Program-made: the position numbers and the translations under genes
Shown: positions 34,727 through 45,820 of the stretch, piece by piece
Position numbering within the stretch: the stretch's first letter is position 1
How the letters are laid out: every line of letters begins with the position of its first letter
Assembly (NCBI GenBank): GCA_017893485.1
Contig: CM030363.1
Coordinates: forward strand, 173,254,686-173,318,685
Direction of reading: 5' to 3'
DNA length: 64,000 bases
From: Hemerocallis citrina
Taxonomy: Eukaryota > Streptophyta > Magnoliopsida > Asparagales > Asphodelaceae
The notes under the pieces: model-generated
Told to the model about the DNA's origin: nothing
What the model saw: the letters and a program-made list of their open reading frames with translations, nothing else
The model's database searches: none

Positions 34727-35968
34727 TTAAGTTAGTAAATGCTGCACAGGTATACTCAAGAACTTAGCCAATCTTGCCTGAATGAAGTTGTTAATACTAC
34801 CCGAATCTATAAAGATTCGCACAGGAGTTGTAGCAATGAGGCCTGGAACTCGTAATGTTCTTAGTGAATCTTGACCTGCAAAAGCATGGAAGGAAATTTC
34901 TGGTGCACATATATCATTTCCCAGGCCATCAACTTGACTATAATCAACCACTTGGTCATCTTTCTCTACACCTTGCTCTAATTGCTCCTCCTCATCCAAC
35001 AACAACATGAAAAATTGCTTTTTGCATCGATGACCTGGTACATATTTCTCATCGCAATTGAAACATAACCATTTCTTCTTTCTCATAGCCCATTCAGCTG
35101 GGGGTATTCTCTTCACTGCCAATTTTGACGAAGCTGGAGATTCTGATGAAGTAGAGGCTGTTGTAGGTGTTGGTGTTGGTAGTAAATGTGGAAGAGTGCT
35201 AGGTGGAGGTTAATTGCTGCCTTTGTTCCACATCAACCACTTATCCGTAAACTTTTCTTCCTGCAATCTAGCTAACCCAATTGCATCAGATAATGACGCC
35301 GGTTTATGAGCTAACACCTCACGTCGAATATCTGACTTTAATCCTGTAATGTAATTACTCATAATATGTGCTTGTGATAATCCACTAGTCTTGTTCATTA
35401 ACATATCAAACTGATCTTGATATTCTGCTAAAGATGCAGTTTGCGTCAATTTAAACAATTGACCAGTGTGATTGACATAAGGAGATACACCAAATCTCAC
35501 ATCAATCTCTTTGACAAACACCTCCCAAGAAGGAAATTCCCCATTACTGAACTTGTACTGAAACCAAGCTAGGGCTTTCCCTTCCATGTAGAATGATACT
35601 AGATTCAATTTATGCTCATTAGGGGTTTGATGATATGCGAAGAATTGATTACCCTTAACAAGCCACCCCATCGGATTACTGCCATCAAACTTAGGGAAAT
35701 CCAATCTAGGATTCTTGAAGGAATTTGAGTGATTATGAGCATAGTTAGAATTCCTTACAGTGATCGGAATTTCAATCGAGTTACTCTCCGGTGTTGCTGC
35801 TCTGTTAAGAACTTGATCAAGTCATTCTTCAACTGATTGGAAATGATGACCCATATCCACCATTAGCGTCTTCAATGCTTCGACATCATTAGTCAAGGTC
35901 TGTAACTGATCGCCATGAAATCGAATGATTTCCTTCACTTCATCCAACGATCGTCTCCCTTCCGCCAT
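34727..35968 (-). pseudogene. gag: gag and protease start of the gypsy element
   Basis: The start is taken at 35968 (MAEGRRSLDEVKE), ~45 nt from the LTR. A short coiled-coil N terminus ends in a TGA at 35822. The Retrotrans_gag domain follows (RLDFPKFDGSNPMGWL, KALAWFQYKFSNG, YITGLKSDIRREV), closing at 35210. After a Ser/Pro-rich linker comes the knuckle CFNCDEKYVPGHRC (long-spaced CCHC variant) and the protease site FIDSGSINNFI. The frame shifts at ~34727. At least three lesions. Confidence 0.85.
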
Positions 35969-36012
35969 TGATACAATCAAATCTTTGAATCCAATTGGTG
36001 AAAGCACCAAAT

Positions 36013-36499
36013 TGATACAGCTAAACTCAAAGCAAGTATTGAACAATCAAAATAACACTTCCCTTTTTTGAATTTATGAGAATTTGATCAATTACAGATC
36101 TGAATTCTAAGAAATTGAGATTGAGATTGAAGAAAGAGGGAAGAACTAAGGGGTGATTCTTGCAGAAAAGGACAAAAGAAGTTGTTACAATTCCTGATAT
36201 CTTCATTCACTACATTCCTCTTATTTATACAAGTAGAGTACAGAGTATTCCTCACATCTACACTGTTCATTTGGTGCCCCCTTCAACTTTGAATCTCAGC
36301 TGTCCCTATACCACTCCATACATGACTCATCACATTATCTTTAAAGTGTGTAGGCCTAGTTCCAATCCTCTTCACTCTTAATGTATCAGTTGATATATCA
36401 GTTGGTGCATGTTCAGTAGCTACATTGACTTCACCTGCAGGCTTCATTTCTTCCTTCTCCCTTCCTTCTTCATTCCCTACTAGATGTGTCTTCGCATCA
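36013..36499 (-). repeat. 5' LTR of the gypsy element (487 bp)
   Basis: TGATACAGC...CGCATCA, ~5% different from the left copy. The TATA-like CTTATTTATAC (36220-36230) reads GTATAAATAAG on the sense strand. Confidence 0.92.
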
Positions 36500-36825
36500 A
36501 GAAGCCTACTGAACCTCGGGGTGTTTATGTTCCAAAAGGTCAATCAAGAGGAAATCCGGAACAGCTCACATGGACTAGGTTTAGCGAGAATGATGACATC
36601 TCTTCTTCACCAACAAAGATAGTAATTTCAAAACCTAGCATTGACAGGGTCGATGATGTTGAAGGGTCTTGGCCTGGTTCACCTGAGATATTAGAGAAGG
36701 AAGCAAGCATGCTGGAGTTTCTAGAAGAGGTGAAAGAAAAGCTCAGGTATGAAATTTTAGGGAAGGCTAAAAATACTACTATTGAAACATCTTTTGGCGT
36801 GAGGTCAGGAGATACCAAACAGCTT

Positions 36826-36848
36826 AAATATCATTAACCTTGTAAATC
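36826..36848. repeat. 23-bp direct repeat, right copy
   Basis: Identical to 27379-27401; here it overlaps the last recognisable TRM codons (KYH then a stop). Confidence 0.8.
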
Positions 36849-37409
36849 ATGAGGCATGCATGTTTATGTGAAAGTAACATCAACCGTAACAACTTTACCT
36901 TCACCATTCTGTTTAAAAAGTTTGAATTTGATATGCATAAAAGATAATTGTAAAATTAGATATAGCTTATTCAAATAGTCATATGAAACATCTATGTTTT
37001 TCTACAGGGCTAGCGAATTCGATCGGTTTCCAGTCACACACATACAGTAGGGCAAAATACCGATGGAGTTGGAAGCAACATCGGGCCACATCAGGAGACT
37101 CTCCCGCCTTAGTTTGTAGTATTTTGGACTTTATTTTTTTAATGTTTTGTTGACATTATATATATTTTTGGTACAACTATGTTGTGCAACTTAAACATTT
37201 GTAACTCGAGTTGTATGACAGTTTTTGTGTTAGATATTTGGTTTTCTATTGAGTTGTTGTTTATTGTGATATATGAATATTGGTGGTTTATTATGAAGTT
37301 ATTATTGTTGCACTTTGATTTTAGCATTTGAATTTAATGTGACTACAGGTATTATAATATGCGATTAATAGCAGGTTTTTTTTAATTGGAAATTTTGGAA
37401 TAAAATTCA
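36849..37409. other. AT-rich sequence after the TRM remnant
   Basis: There is a good acceptor-like TTTTTCTACAG at ~37007, followed by a short open stretch closed by TAG, possibly a decayed next TRM exon. Otherwise nothing recognisable. Confidence 0.35.
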
Positions 37410-37876
37410 TAAAAAAACTTGTACCGATCTATTCCGGCGTTTAGATATCGAGCCAAAATTGCCAAATTTTTTTAAAAAAAACTTCTACTTATTGCGGCGT
37501 TTCTAAAACGCCGGTATAGGCCATTTTTCGTCTAAGACCTAAGACAAAAAAGCCTCCTATAACGGCGGTTATGATGCGCCGTTATAGGTCTCAAGGCTAT
37601 CGCGGCGCTTCGTAAACGCCGGGATTGCTCATTTTCTGTTAAAAATTAAAACGAAAATTTACCCTATAACGGCGTTGTAGGAACGCCGGGATTAGTTGCG
37701 TACTTATAGCGGCGGTTGTCTAAAACGCCACGACAGCCCATGTAGCTTTCCCGACGCAAGCTTCAATGGCACTTTGAACGGCATTTTCAGAAGCGCTGCT
37801 TTGTTCTATAGCGGTGCCAGGAAACGCTGGGATAGCCCCTATAAAACCGCCGCTAAACCCCATGCGGTTTGTAGTG
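37410..37876. mobile_element. End of a CACTA (En/Spm)-like element
   Basis: The right terminus reads TTTGTAGTG, i.e. CACTACAAACCGC on the minus strand, the CACTA hallmark. Inward are many subterminal repeats in both directions (TATAACGGCG, AACGCCGGGAT, TATAGCGGCGG). No matching left terminus was found, so it is a truncated end or a degenerate non-autonomous copy. Confidence 0.65.
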
Positions 37877-37962
37877 CAAGTGTATAGTTTAGTGAAATTT
37901 ATCCTAAAAAGTATGCTCATAGTCCGGCCTTTGTATACATCATGACCGGCAACAGTTAGGCC

Positions 37963-38232
37963 TTGGCCTGTCTCATCTCAACCCTCCCATCCCTTCCCTC
38001 CCCCTCCCAAATTCACACCCTATCAGATGCCTTATTCCTCATCTCCCGTGTCTCCACTGTCTTCGACCGCAGCGACGTTCCCTTCTCCAATATCCTCATC
38101 CACCTCTTTGTTCGCCTCACCCTACTCTCCACCATCTACCTCCATACCAAATCTCATTCTTGGATTCGATACTACAGTCATCCCAATCTTCAACTCGTAC
38201 TCTTCCCCAAATTTAAATTTCAGAATTTCTAA
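37963..38232 (+). other. Short ORF of unknown identity
   Basis: 89 codons, CT-rich and less AT-rich than its flanks, starting MACLISTLPSLPSPSQIHTL with a hydrophobic helix-like middle (LIHLFVRLTLLSTIYLHT). I do not recognise it. It may be the N terminus of a captured or decayed gene; it stops in AT-rich DNA and lacks an evident continuation. 38233-39448 holds only AT-rich DNA with an imperfect duplication around TTTCTYTATTTCAAAATRTAG (38518 and 38632). Confidence 0.25.
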
Positions 38233-39448
38233 AATACAAATTAAAAATTGCAAAGAAAATGAGGTAGTAAATTAGAGTTTCAAAAATTAGTACATACACC
38301 ATACATAGATACAATTGACTTAGTTGAGCAAAATTTTTTAAAACCATTTTTTCACAAACACATTGTGTGCTACATAGACATTTCATCGAACACTTAATGA
38401 GCAAAACATAATTCTAGTAATTAAGTTCCATATTTATAGGTTTGGGGCTTTTATATTTTTTTTAATGAAAATGTGCGTACTGCACGTGTTAATAAATATG
38501 AATTCCTCATTTCGCTCTCCTTTCTTTATTTCAAAATATAGAGAGGAGAGAGGTTAACACTCTCTCTCCTATTAGTATAATGTGATGTGCATGTATTTAG
38601 GAAGTGTGAATTCCTACTATTGCTCGCCTTTCTCTATTTCAAAATGTAGAAAGAAAATAAGGGTAGGCCAATTAGCTTAAGATATAGTATAATTTTTCAA
38701 AAAGAACAAGGTAAAATTGAAAATCTCATAGAAGACATTTAAGATTGACAAAATCTCATCGAAAATTTAAAGGGAACTATATTATATAAAAAAAAAGGCT
38801 AGAATAACTTGTGTTTTTAAACGGAAGGAGTATTTGGTTATCAGATACATACAATACATGTATATAGGATCTTACAATTTAATTTACAAAGACCAAAAAT
38901 AACTGATAGGATGATAGTTTGGAGGAACAAAACCTGAACGAACTCGATAGTGGCTATTCACAGATAGTTGACAAGTGTTAACTAAGAAAGCTTGAACTGA
39001 ACGAATGGAGGTGAATAATTCGTGATCAAATTAATTTGCAAAATTTTGAAACAAAAAATATGTTATCATTACTACCGTTAAAAAAAACATTGGAATATAA
39101 CCATCTCGTAGATGTATAAGCTTGTCAACGGGAACAGTACAATATTCATGAGGAGGAACCCACCTGAGACATCGATGGTAGTTTTTTTTAATGTAAGGAT
39201 GGCCTAACAGCCATCCATTTTGATTATTGTGATATATATATAATCAAACATACAAACAGGTAGGTCCGTAAATCTATATACAGTCAAAATAAAAAACAAA
39301 AGGACTCAAACGAGAGCATCAAAATACAACATAGTATATATAGACGCACTGATACATTATCACACTAAGAACGCTCTTTTCTAAGCATGTCTTTCCACTG
39401 CTGACCAAGCGAGTACCTTGTCTGGAGTAACAGAACTCATTTAATAAA

Positions 39449-39620
39449 GAGTAATGTTCAGCCACTACCAATTTCACTGCATTTCTATTCATTACCTTAG
39501 GTGTCATGCTCCTATTGGAGAGTTCCCCCACCTACTCTATCTTCTCCTACCTATTAAAGTGTGCCACCTAAGATAGTGAAGAAAAATGTAGTAAAATTGG
39601 TAGTGGATGTAGCATTACTC
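39449..39620. mobile_element. Short MULE-like MITE (172 bp)
   Basis: Terminal inverted repeats of ~45 bp starting GAGTAATG and containing CCACTACCAATTT. Flanked by TTTAATAAA on both sides (39440-39448, 39621-39629), a perfect 9-bp target duplication. Confidence 0.88.
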
Positions 39621-39681
39621 TTTAATAAATACACTCTCTCACATATAAGCATTCAATAAGGCTAACAACGAGAGTATTGTG

Positions 39682-40849
39682 TGACAAATTTTGTTTACAA
39701 TAAAATCAACTTCGAGAAATTTATTCTCTTTGTTACAACTTTGGTTACAAAAAGTTTGACATAAATCCAAATGCTTGAGAGGCACAAAAACCAGAGAAGG
39801 ATAAGAGAAATGAAACCAATAAACTGAAATAAAAAAGAAAATAATGAAATCAAACCAATTTGATGTTGAGGCTTGTGTAGCACACAATCTCCTTAAAGCA
39901 GTTTTAGCCTCGTCCAGGTGATGGAGCTAATTGATGCGCTTTTCTCGTAGGATGCAGCGACAAAAAGAGTTCACCTAGACACCACGTAACACTCTCGAAC
40001 TGGTAGCGTCAGAACTCTATCACATTTACCGAATGAACTTACGAAAAGAAACAGAACAGAGAGGAAAAGAAGTGATTTTGTGTAGGGAAGAAAGTGAGAG
40101 AAGGGGGGGGGGGGGGGGGGGGGGGGGGGGGAGAGGGGGCTCTATTTATAGGGTTGGGGTTAGAGACTTGTAACGACATACAAGACTATGAATACCTTCA
40201 GTGTAACCGCCGACAACCTATTAAATACGTATACTGTAACGGCAGACAGCAGTCAATGCCTTTGAATGCCTTCAGTGTAACTGCAGACAATGAATTGAAT
40301 GTGTACACTGTAACGGCAGAAAAAATATTTAATACTGCACTGAAACGGCAAACAAAATCGTTTCTGTATTTATAACATCCGTTTACAAAGGAAAAAAAAT
40401 CAAAACTGCAGTAAAAAGTGGCTCTGCACGGGTGGGGTTATGTCGGTCCGGCATTCGTGTTCGTAGGACATGCGGGCGCACACAAGCCGCATGTAATCCG
40501 GTCCGAGATCTGCACCCCCCCTCCCTGTGCGCGTGAGAGATAGCCTCTTGTCTAGCTATCTTACAATACTTAGAAAGAGGTTGTTATATATCCTCTTCAA
40601 ATTCCTTTGATATTTCCGATGTGGGATTATGTTCTCTCAACTCATTTTCAGAAATGAAAACATCTCACTTTGAGAGACAATTTCTCATTTACCCCTTAAT
40701 CGTTTTTAGGAAATAAATATATGATTTTGATCTACTCACGAAGGAGAACACAAATCAATCAAGATCTCTCAATAATTTATTGAGGATCTTACTCAAAAAA
40801 TTTCTCAAAAAATGGTTCGTAAATGGTGTATAAAATACACATTTTCTAA
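39682..40849 (-). repeat. 3' LTR of the Tork-like element
   Basis: The sense start is near 40849 (after GTGGGGACA, a polypurine-like tract) and the sense end at TTTGTCA (39682); boundaries are good to about 10 bp. TATA box CCTATAAATAG sense at ~40141-40152. Just downstream on the sense strand is a run of 29 C (29 G on plus, 40103-40131). Upstream are five repeats of CTGTAACGGCAGACA type. Confidence 0.8.
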
Positions 40850-41429
40850 TGTCCCCACATGAATGAAAATTGACAACCATAGACAGGACAGATTTGGTGA
40901 TAGAATTCACCAGTTGAGACCTGCATAGGATATATAGGTGTTACCCTTTGAACATTCCTTTATGAAAATATGTTTACTTTACTAACTAAAGAGTAGACAC
41001 ATGTCCTTGAACTATTCTGTCATTTGTGTAAATGATGACATATCTCACACAGGAATCTTCCTAACGCATTTCAGCTTCACTGTTACGTTCGTTTTGTCCA
41101 TGAACATGCTCCTGGTTCTGTAAGAGTTTGATAGAAATATTGCCCTATATTATTCCCTTGAAAGTGGCCCTTCTTCCCTCTTACATAGGTAATTTCTTAG
41201 TTAAGAGTAACCCGCATTACTCTGCTCGGATATCCGATGCATAAGAATCATTAAAAGCCTAACTTAATTTGTTACCTTACGGGTATAATTGTTTCATCAT
41301 GGGAATGGACATGGAAAAATCCCCACAGTAATCCAACTTGGTCTTTACAATTTAGTTGTCCCTTTGAATCTAGATTTTGGGATCTTCAGTTAGCTAGGTT
41401 GGGTGTCCATTGTATCGACTTATTCTTTC

Positions 41430-41782
41430 ATGGGCTTTAGTCTCATTCCCCTCTATGATTTATTAACTAGCTCTCTATTTAACCCTTTGGTTAGCTGATC
41501 CGCAATGTTATCCTTTGACTTTACATAGTCCACAGAGATAACTCCAGTAGAGAGTAGTTGTCTAATAGTGTTATGTCTTCAACGGATGTGTCTAGATTTA
41601 CCATTATACATATTGCTCTGTACTATACAAATTGCAAATTGGCTATCTGAATGTATGCAGATTGGGGGCACAGGCCTTGTCCACCTTGGAATGTCCTCAA
41701 GGAAGTAGCGTAACCATTCAGACTCTTCCCCACATTTATCCAGTGCGATGAATTCAGATTCCATTGTGGATTTAGCGATCAC
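41430..41782 (-). pseudogene. pol: RNase H end of Tork-like pol
   Basis: IAKSTMESEFIALDKCGEES, then SDSQFAICIVQSNMYNGKSRHIR and, after a stop at 41579, RRHNTIRQLLSTGVISVDYV and NIADQLTKGL. This is the usual C terminus of copia pol. A separate degraded stretch (41783-42206) carries [20 protein letters not shown]. Confidence 0.87.
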
Positions 41783-42206
41783 TGTTTGATATGAAGATTT
41801 TCAAGAAACGGCTGCACCACCTAGTGTAAACACATAGCCACTAGTGAATTTTGAGTTATCACTAGATATCCAGTTTGCATCATTGTATTCTTCAAGTACA
41901 GCCAGATATCTTGTATAATACAGCCAATAATTACAAGTAAAATGTAAGTAGAGTTCTTGTAATCACTTGCCAATGCTCACTTCCAGGGTTACTCGTATAT
42001 CTACTTAGTTTGCTAACTGCATCGGCTAGGTCTGGTCTTGTACAACTCATCAAGTACATTAGACTGCCTATAATTCTAGAATATTCTACTTGAGAAACAC
42101 TCTCTCCTTTATTTTTTTATAAGTGTAGAGTTAGATCGATTGGAGTTCTGACAATTTCAGAATTATCTTTATCAAACTTTTCAAGAATATTGTCTATATA
42201 ATGTGA

Positions 42207-43162
42207 CTAGCTTATAATAAGGTCGTCTGATGTTCTTGTGATTTTAATTCTCAATATAACATCATCTAGTCCCATGTCTTTCATGTCGAACCTCGATTTC
42301 AACATGTTTTTAGCAGATTTAGTCATCTTATCATTGCTTCTAATAATAAGCATGCCATCTACATACCAACATATAATGACATATCTATTTTTTGTGTCTT
42401 TGACATATACACATTTATCAGATTCATTGATCTTGAAGCCATTTTTCATCATGGCATTGTCAAATTTCTCATGCCACTGCTTTGGAGCTTGTTTCAAGCC
42501 ATATAATGACTTCACCAGTTTATACACTTTCTTTTCATGTCCTGGAGCTGAAAATCCCTCTAGTTGTTTTATGTAGATTTCTTCATCTAAATCTCCACTA
42601 AGAAAAACTGTTTTCACATCCATTTGATGTTATTCAAGATTGCGCAGAGCTGCTATTGTAAGTACCATCCTAATGGAATTTATTCTCGTCACAGGAGAAT
42701 ATGTATCAAAGTAATCAAGACCTTCCTTTTGTTTATAACCTTTAATTACAAGTTTTGCCTTGTATTTATCAATTGATCCATCAGGTTTCATTTGTCTCTT
42801 GAAGATCCACTTGGAACCTAAAGGTTTACTGCCTGGTGGAAGATCCACTAGTTTCCAAGTATGATTTTGCAAGATAGAATCAATTTCGCTCTTGATGGCT
42901 TCTTTCCATAGAGGACCATCACTAGAGTTCACCGCTTCTTTAAAGGTTGGGGTTCACCTTCAAGCATAAAAGTTAAGAAGTCCGGACCAAAAGATTTTTT
43001 CGTTCTTGTTCTTTTACTGCATCGAGGTTTTTCCTCAACTTCTTCATCATGGTCTTCACTATCTTCATTGATAATTTCATGTGTTCGTTTGGAAGAACTT
43101 GGTTCTTCCTTAGACTTACGTGGAAATACTTCTTCAAAGAGCGATGCATTTCTGGACTCCAT
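42207..43162 (-). pseudogene. pol: RT region of the Tork-like element; YVDD changed to YVDG
   Basis: From 43162: linker with acidic and Lys/Arg-rich parts; 42932: WKEAIKSEIDSILQNHTWKL and GSKWIFKRQMKPDG, ending in a stop at 42630 just before HQMDVKTVFLSGDLDEEIY, SLYGLKQAPKQWHEKF and CWYVDGMLII. Copia RTs have YVDD, so the second catalytic Asp is Gly. Frameshift at ~42930. Confidence 0.88.
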
Positions 43163-43351
43163 TATCGTATTCTTTGGTATCTCGGTGATATCGGATTTCT
43201 ACACCAAGAACCGATAAACACTACTGTTAAGTGCATAGCCAACAAAAATGCAATCAACCATTTTTGGTCATATTTTCACTTTCTTAGGTGGAGGTACTGC
43301 CACCTTGGTAAGACATCCCCACATTCGCAAGTAATTGTAGAATGACTTTCT

Positions 43352-44012
43352 TCATTTCCATAATTCATATGGAGTTTTCTCTTCTTTTCTGTTGGGTGCC
43401 TTATTTAAAACGTAGTTAGCCGAAACTATAGCTTCTCCCCACAAGTTTGGTGGTAAACTAGAACTTATTAACATTGTATTCATCATTTCTTTCAATGTAC
43501 GATTCTTCCTCTCAGCAATACTGTTGGACTGAGGAGAATAAGGCGCTATTGTTTCATGTATAATCCCATGCTTAGCACAAGTGTCAGCAAATGACAATTC
43601 ATACTCTCCACCTCGGTCGGTTCTTAGCACCTTAATTTTCTTGTTGAGTTGGTTTTCAACTTCATTTTTATAGAGAACAAATTTCTTTATAGCTTCATCC
43701 TTGCTTTTAAGCAAAATATACACAGCAGTATTTTGTGCTATCATCAATGAAGGTAATAAAATATTTATTACCACATCTTGTTTGTATCATTTTCAAATCA
43801 CAAATATTAGTGTGAATTAGATCAAGAGGTTCAGTGTTTCTTTCAACACTTTTAAACGATGATCTTGTTAGTTTTGCCTCAACACAAATTTCACACTTGT
43901 GTTTAGAATTAATTTGGAATGTTGGTATGTGATTCAAGTTAATTAGTTTATGCAAAGTATCATAATTAACATGTCCTAGTCTACCATGCCATAAATTGGA
44001 AGACTCAAACAT
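43352..44012 (-). pseudogene. pol: Integrase of the Tork-like element
   Basis: HHCC region ([17 protein letters not shown]...CEICVEAK), then core motifs [13 protein letters not shown] (canonical second D-like position replaced in part), [18 protein letters not shown] and SPQSNSIAERKNRTLKEMM, ending ANYVLNKAPN. A frameshift separates 43774 and 43707. 43163-43351 is further decayed integrase C terminus. Confidence 0.87.
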
Positions 44013-44030
44013 ATAAATAGAAGAGCTAGC

Positions 44031-44441
44031 TTAATTAATATTCATGACCATGGTCATTACATTGAGTTTGAACATTCCACCACTCATGTATCCTCTACCA
44101 ACATACATTCCACCATTCGACAAAACAAATTTGTTTGACTCAAATACTAAACGAAATCCGTGATTATTAAGCAACAAACCAGATACTGGGTTCTTAAGGA
44201 TTTCATGAACATATGCAATATTGTACAGAGTCAGTTCCTTTTCAGAAGTCATCTTCAAGATCACCTTGCCTTGTCCCTTGATTTCTGAAGTAGCCGAGTT
44301 TCCCATAAACATCTTCTCCTCATTCTCCAATGGTTCGAAAGTGGAGAATATACTTCTGTTGGAGTACACATGTCGAGTAGCTCCAGTGTCAATCCACCAT
44401 TTCTGGGTGTTTGAACCCATCATGTTCACCTCCGAGACCAC
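44031..44441 (-). pseudogene. pol: Protease of the Tork-like element
   Basis: WWIDTGATRHVYSNRSIF gives the DTGA active site of a copia aspartic protease. A VHEILKNPVSGLLLNNHGF segment follows, leading to the pre-integrase region. Confidence 0.85.
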
Positions 44442-45421
44442 AGCTGGGAGGTTGATATCAGAAACATCTTGAGCAATTCCTTCAACAATGTTTGTTTCTC
44501 TGTTCCTGTTCTTGTTCTTCTTGGGTAGTCTGATTCAGTAGACTTTTGACACAACTTGTCACAATTGAAGCACTTTTCTTGAAACTTCGGGTTCTTGGAG
44601 ATTCCTTCCTTAGGTCCCAACTTGAGACCCTTATTGTTATGCTTGTTGGAACGTTGTTTATGTTGCACTACATTTTCCTTGACCGCATGACTGATGACTT
44701 CGACCTTTTCAGATCCTCTATTGTCTTCTTCAATACGAAGCCTGACAATGAGATCTTCAATACCCATTTCTTTTCGCTTATGCTTTAGGTAATTCTTAAA
44801 AGTCTTTCCAACCTGGTGACAATTTTTCAATTATATATGCTACTTGGAAACTTTCACTACAGTTCATACCTTCAGCATGAATCTCTTCCAAGATCAGTTG
44901 TATTTCTTGAACTTGAATGATCACTGTTTTAGAATCTACCATTTTATAGTCTAGGAAGCAACCCACAATGAATTTCTTGGCACAGGCATCCTCAGTGTTA
45001 TACTTATGGTCTAGTGATTCCTAAAGTTCCTTAGCACTTCTTTTATCAATGTATACATTATACAAAGAAATGGCTAATCCGTTCATTATGTAATTTCTAC
45101 ATTACATAAGTAATCAGCATTTTTCCAAGCATCCACAACGGCGATGACTTGGTTATCTTGCTCATCTTTCTTAGGATTTGGAGCTTCTTCGTTCAAGAAT
45201 CTTGCAAGATTTAATGTGGTCAAATAGAACATCATCTTCTGTTGCCACCTTTTGAAATTCTGCTTGTTGAACTTCTCAGGTTTCTCCCTATGGGAGGCTG
45301 AGACAGGTATAACGGTTGGCATTGGCACTCGAGCCACAGCAGCAGTCGATACTTGTGTCGTATCAGCATCCGGCACTTGGACCGTTTCAGACACAGAAAC
45401 ATTCTCCGATGCAGTAGTCAT
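44426..45421 (-). pseudogene. gag: gag of the Tork-like element, inner copy
   Basis: The start at 45421 ([17 protein letters not shown]) equals the start of the outer copy at 46746. The capsid region has [20 protein letters not shown] and [15 protein letters not shown] small insertion after DYLC closes the frame at 45086; the rest continues in another frame to KKEMGIEDLIVRLR and a zinc-knuckle remnant CFNCDKLCQKS, whose HX4C part is degraded. Confidence 0.85.
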
Positions 45422-45530
45422 TTCGATTCTGAAAAATACACAACACGAGTGCAAGTTTTCCAGATTAAAGAAAAAGAAAAGAAGTGCCTCGAAATCTGAA
45501 ATCAAGAAAATAAAAACACTGTTTTAAGTT

Positions 45531-45820
45531 TGTTACAAATTTTGTTTACAATAAAACCAACTTCGAGAAATTTATTCTATTTGTTACAACTTTGGTTACA
45601 AAAAGGTTGGCATAATCCAAATGATTGAGAGGCACAAAACCAGAGAAGGAGGAGAGAAATGAAACCAATAAACTGAAATAAAAAAGAAAGTAATGAAATC
45701 AACCGATTTGATGTCGAGGCTTGTGTAGCACACAATCTCCTTAAAACAGTTTTCGCCTCGTCTGGGTGCTGGAGCTAGTTGAGGCGCCGTCTCCCAGGAT
45801 GCAATGACGAAGAGGGTTTT
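45531..45820 (-). repeat. Partial LTR copy between two gag copies
   Basis: Matches the inner ~290 bp of the right LTR (46855-47148) and joins gag sequence abruptly at ~45817-45821, in an AGGGTTTTTCCTTCAAC context. Confidence 0.85.

Larger units (their letters stand above)
30036..36499 (-). mobile_element. Chromovirus-like Ty3/gypsy retrotransposon
   Basis: Ends TGATACAG and GCATCA. Flanks AGGAG and AGAAG (4/5) suggest an old 5-bp target duplication within the TRM exon. LTRs are 508 bp (without its nested insertion) and 487 bp and differ by ~5%. Coding order on minus is gag, CCHC-like knuckle plus protease, RT, RNase H, integrase and a chromodomain-like C terminus. The presumed primer site, next to the right LTR, reads ATTTGGTGCTTTCACC in the sense direction. 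Confidence 0.9.
27623..36825 (+). pseudogene. TRM/LONGIFOLIA-like (DUF4378/DUF3741) host gene remnant, split by transposons
   Basis: TRM proteins are plant microtubule/cell-shape proteins. Seen: an 80-bp exon (27623-27702, GFDAPRNSLEF, acceptor TATAG, donor GTGAGT); intron to 28553; then one long exon starting YSCQVKQ with KRLIDEELS, the family motif SVVTRLMGMDALP (about 28710-28745), PLPREHPQEELLEKFRKDF, RFWLKRVSTKRKW, and after the second insertion KKPTEPRGVYVPKG, ILEKEASMLEFLEEVKEKL and a piece like the conserved ETPFSE..DPK block, ending near 36825. Lesions: a 40-bp tandem duplication (28629-28708) that shifts the frame, a TAG just after the LMGMD motif, a MITE at 29051-29914 and an LTR element at 30036-36499. 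The N-terminal exons and C-terminal DUF4378 are not visible. Confidence 0.8.

Noticed and set aside
38815..38832. Stowaway-type MITE end (ACGGAAGGAGTA)
   Set aside because: No matching opposite terminus with TA duplication was found.
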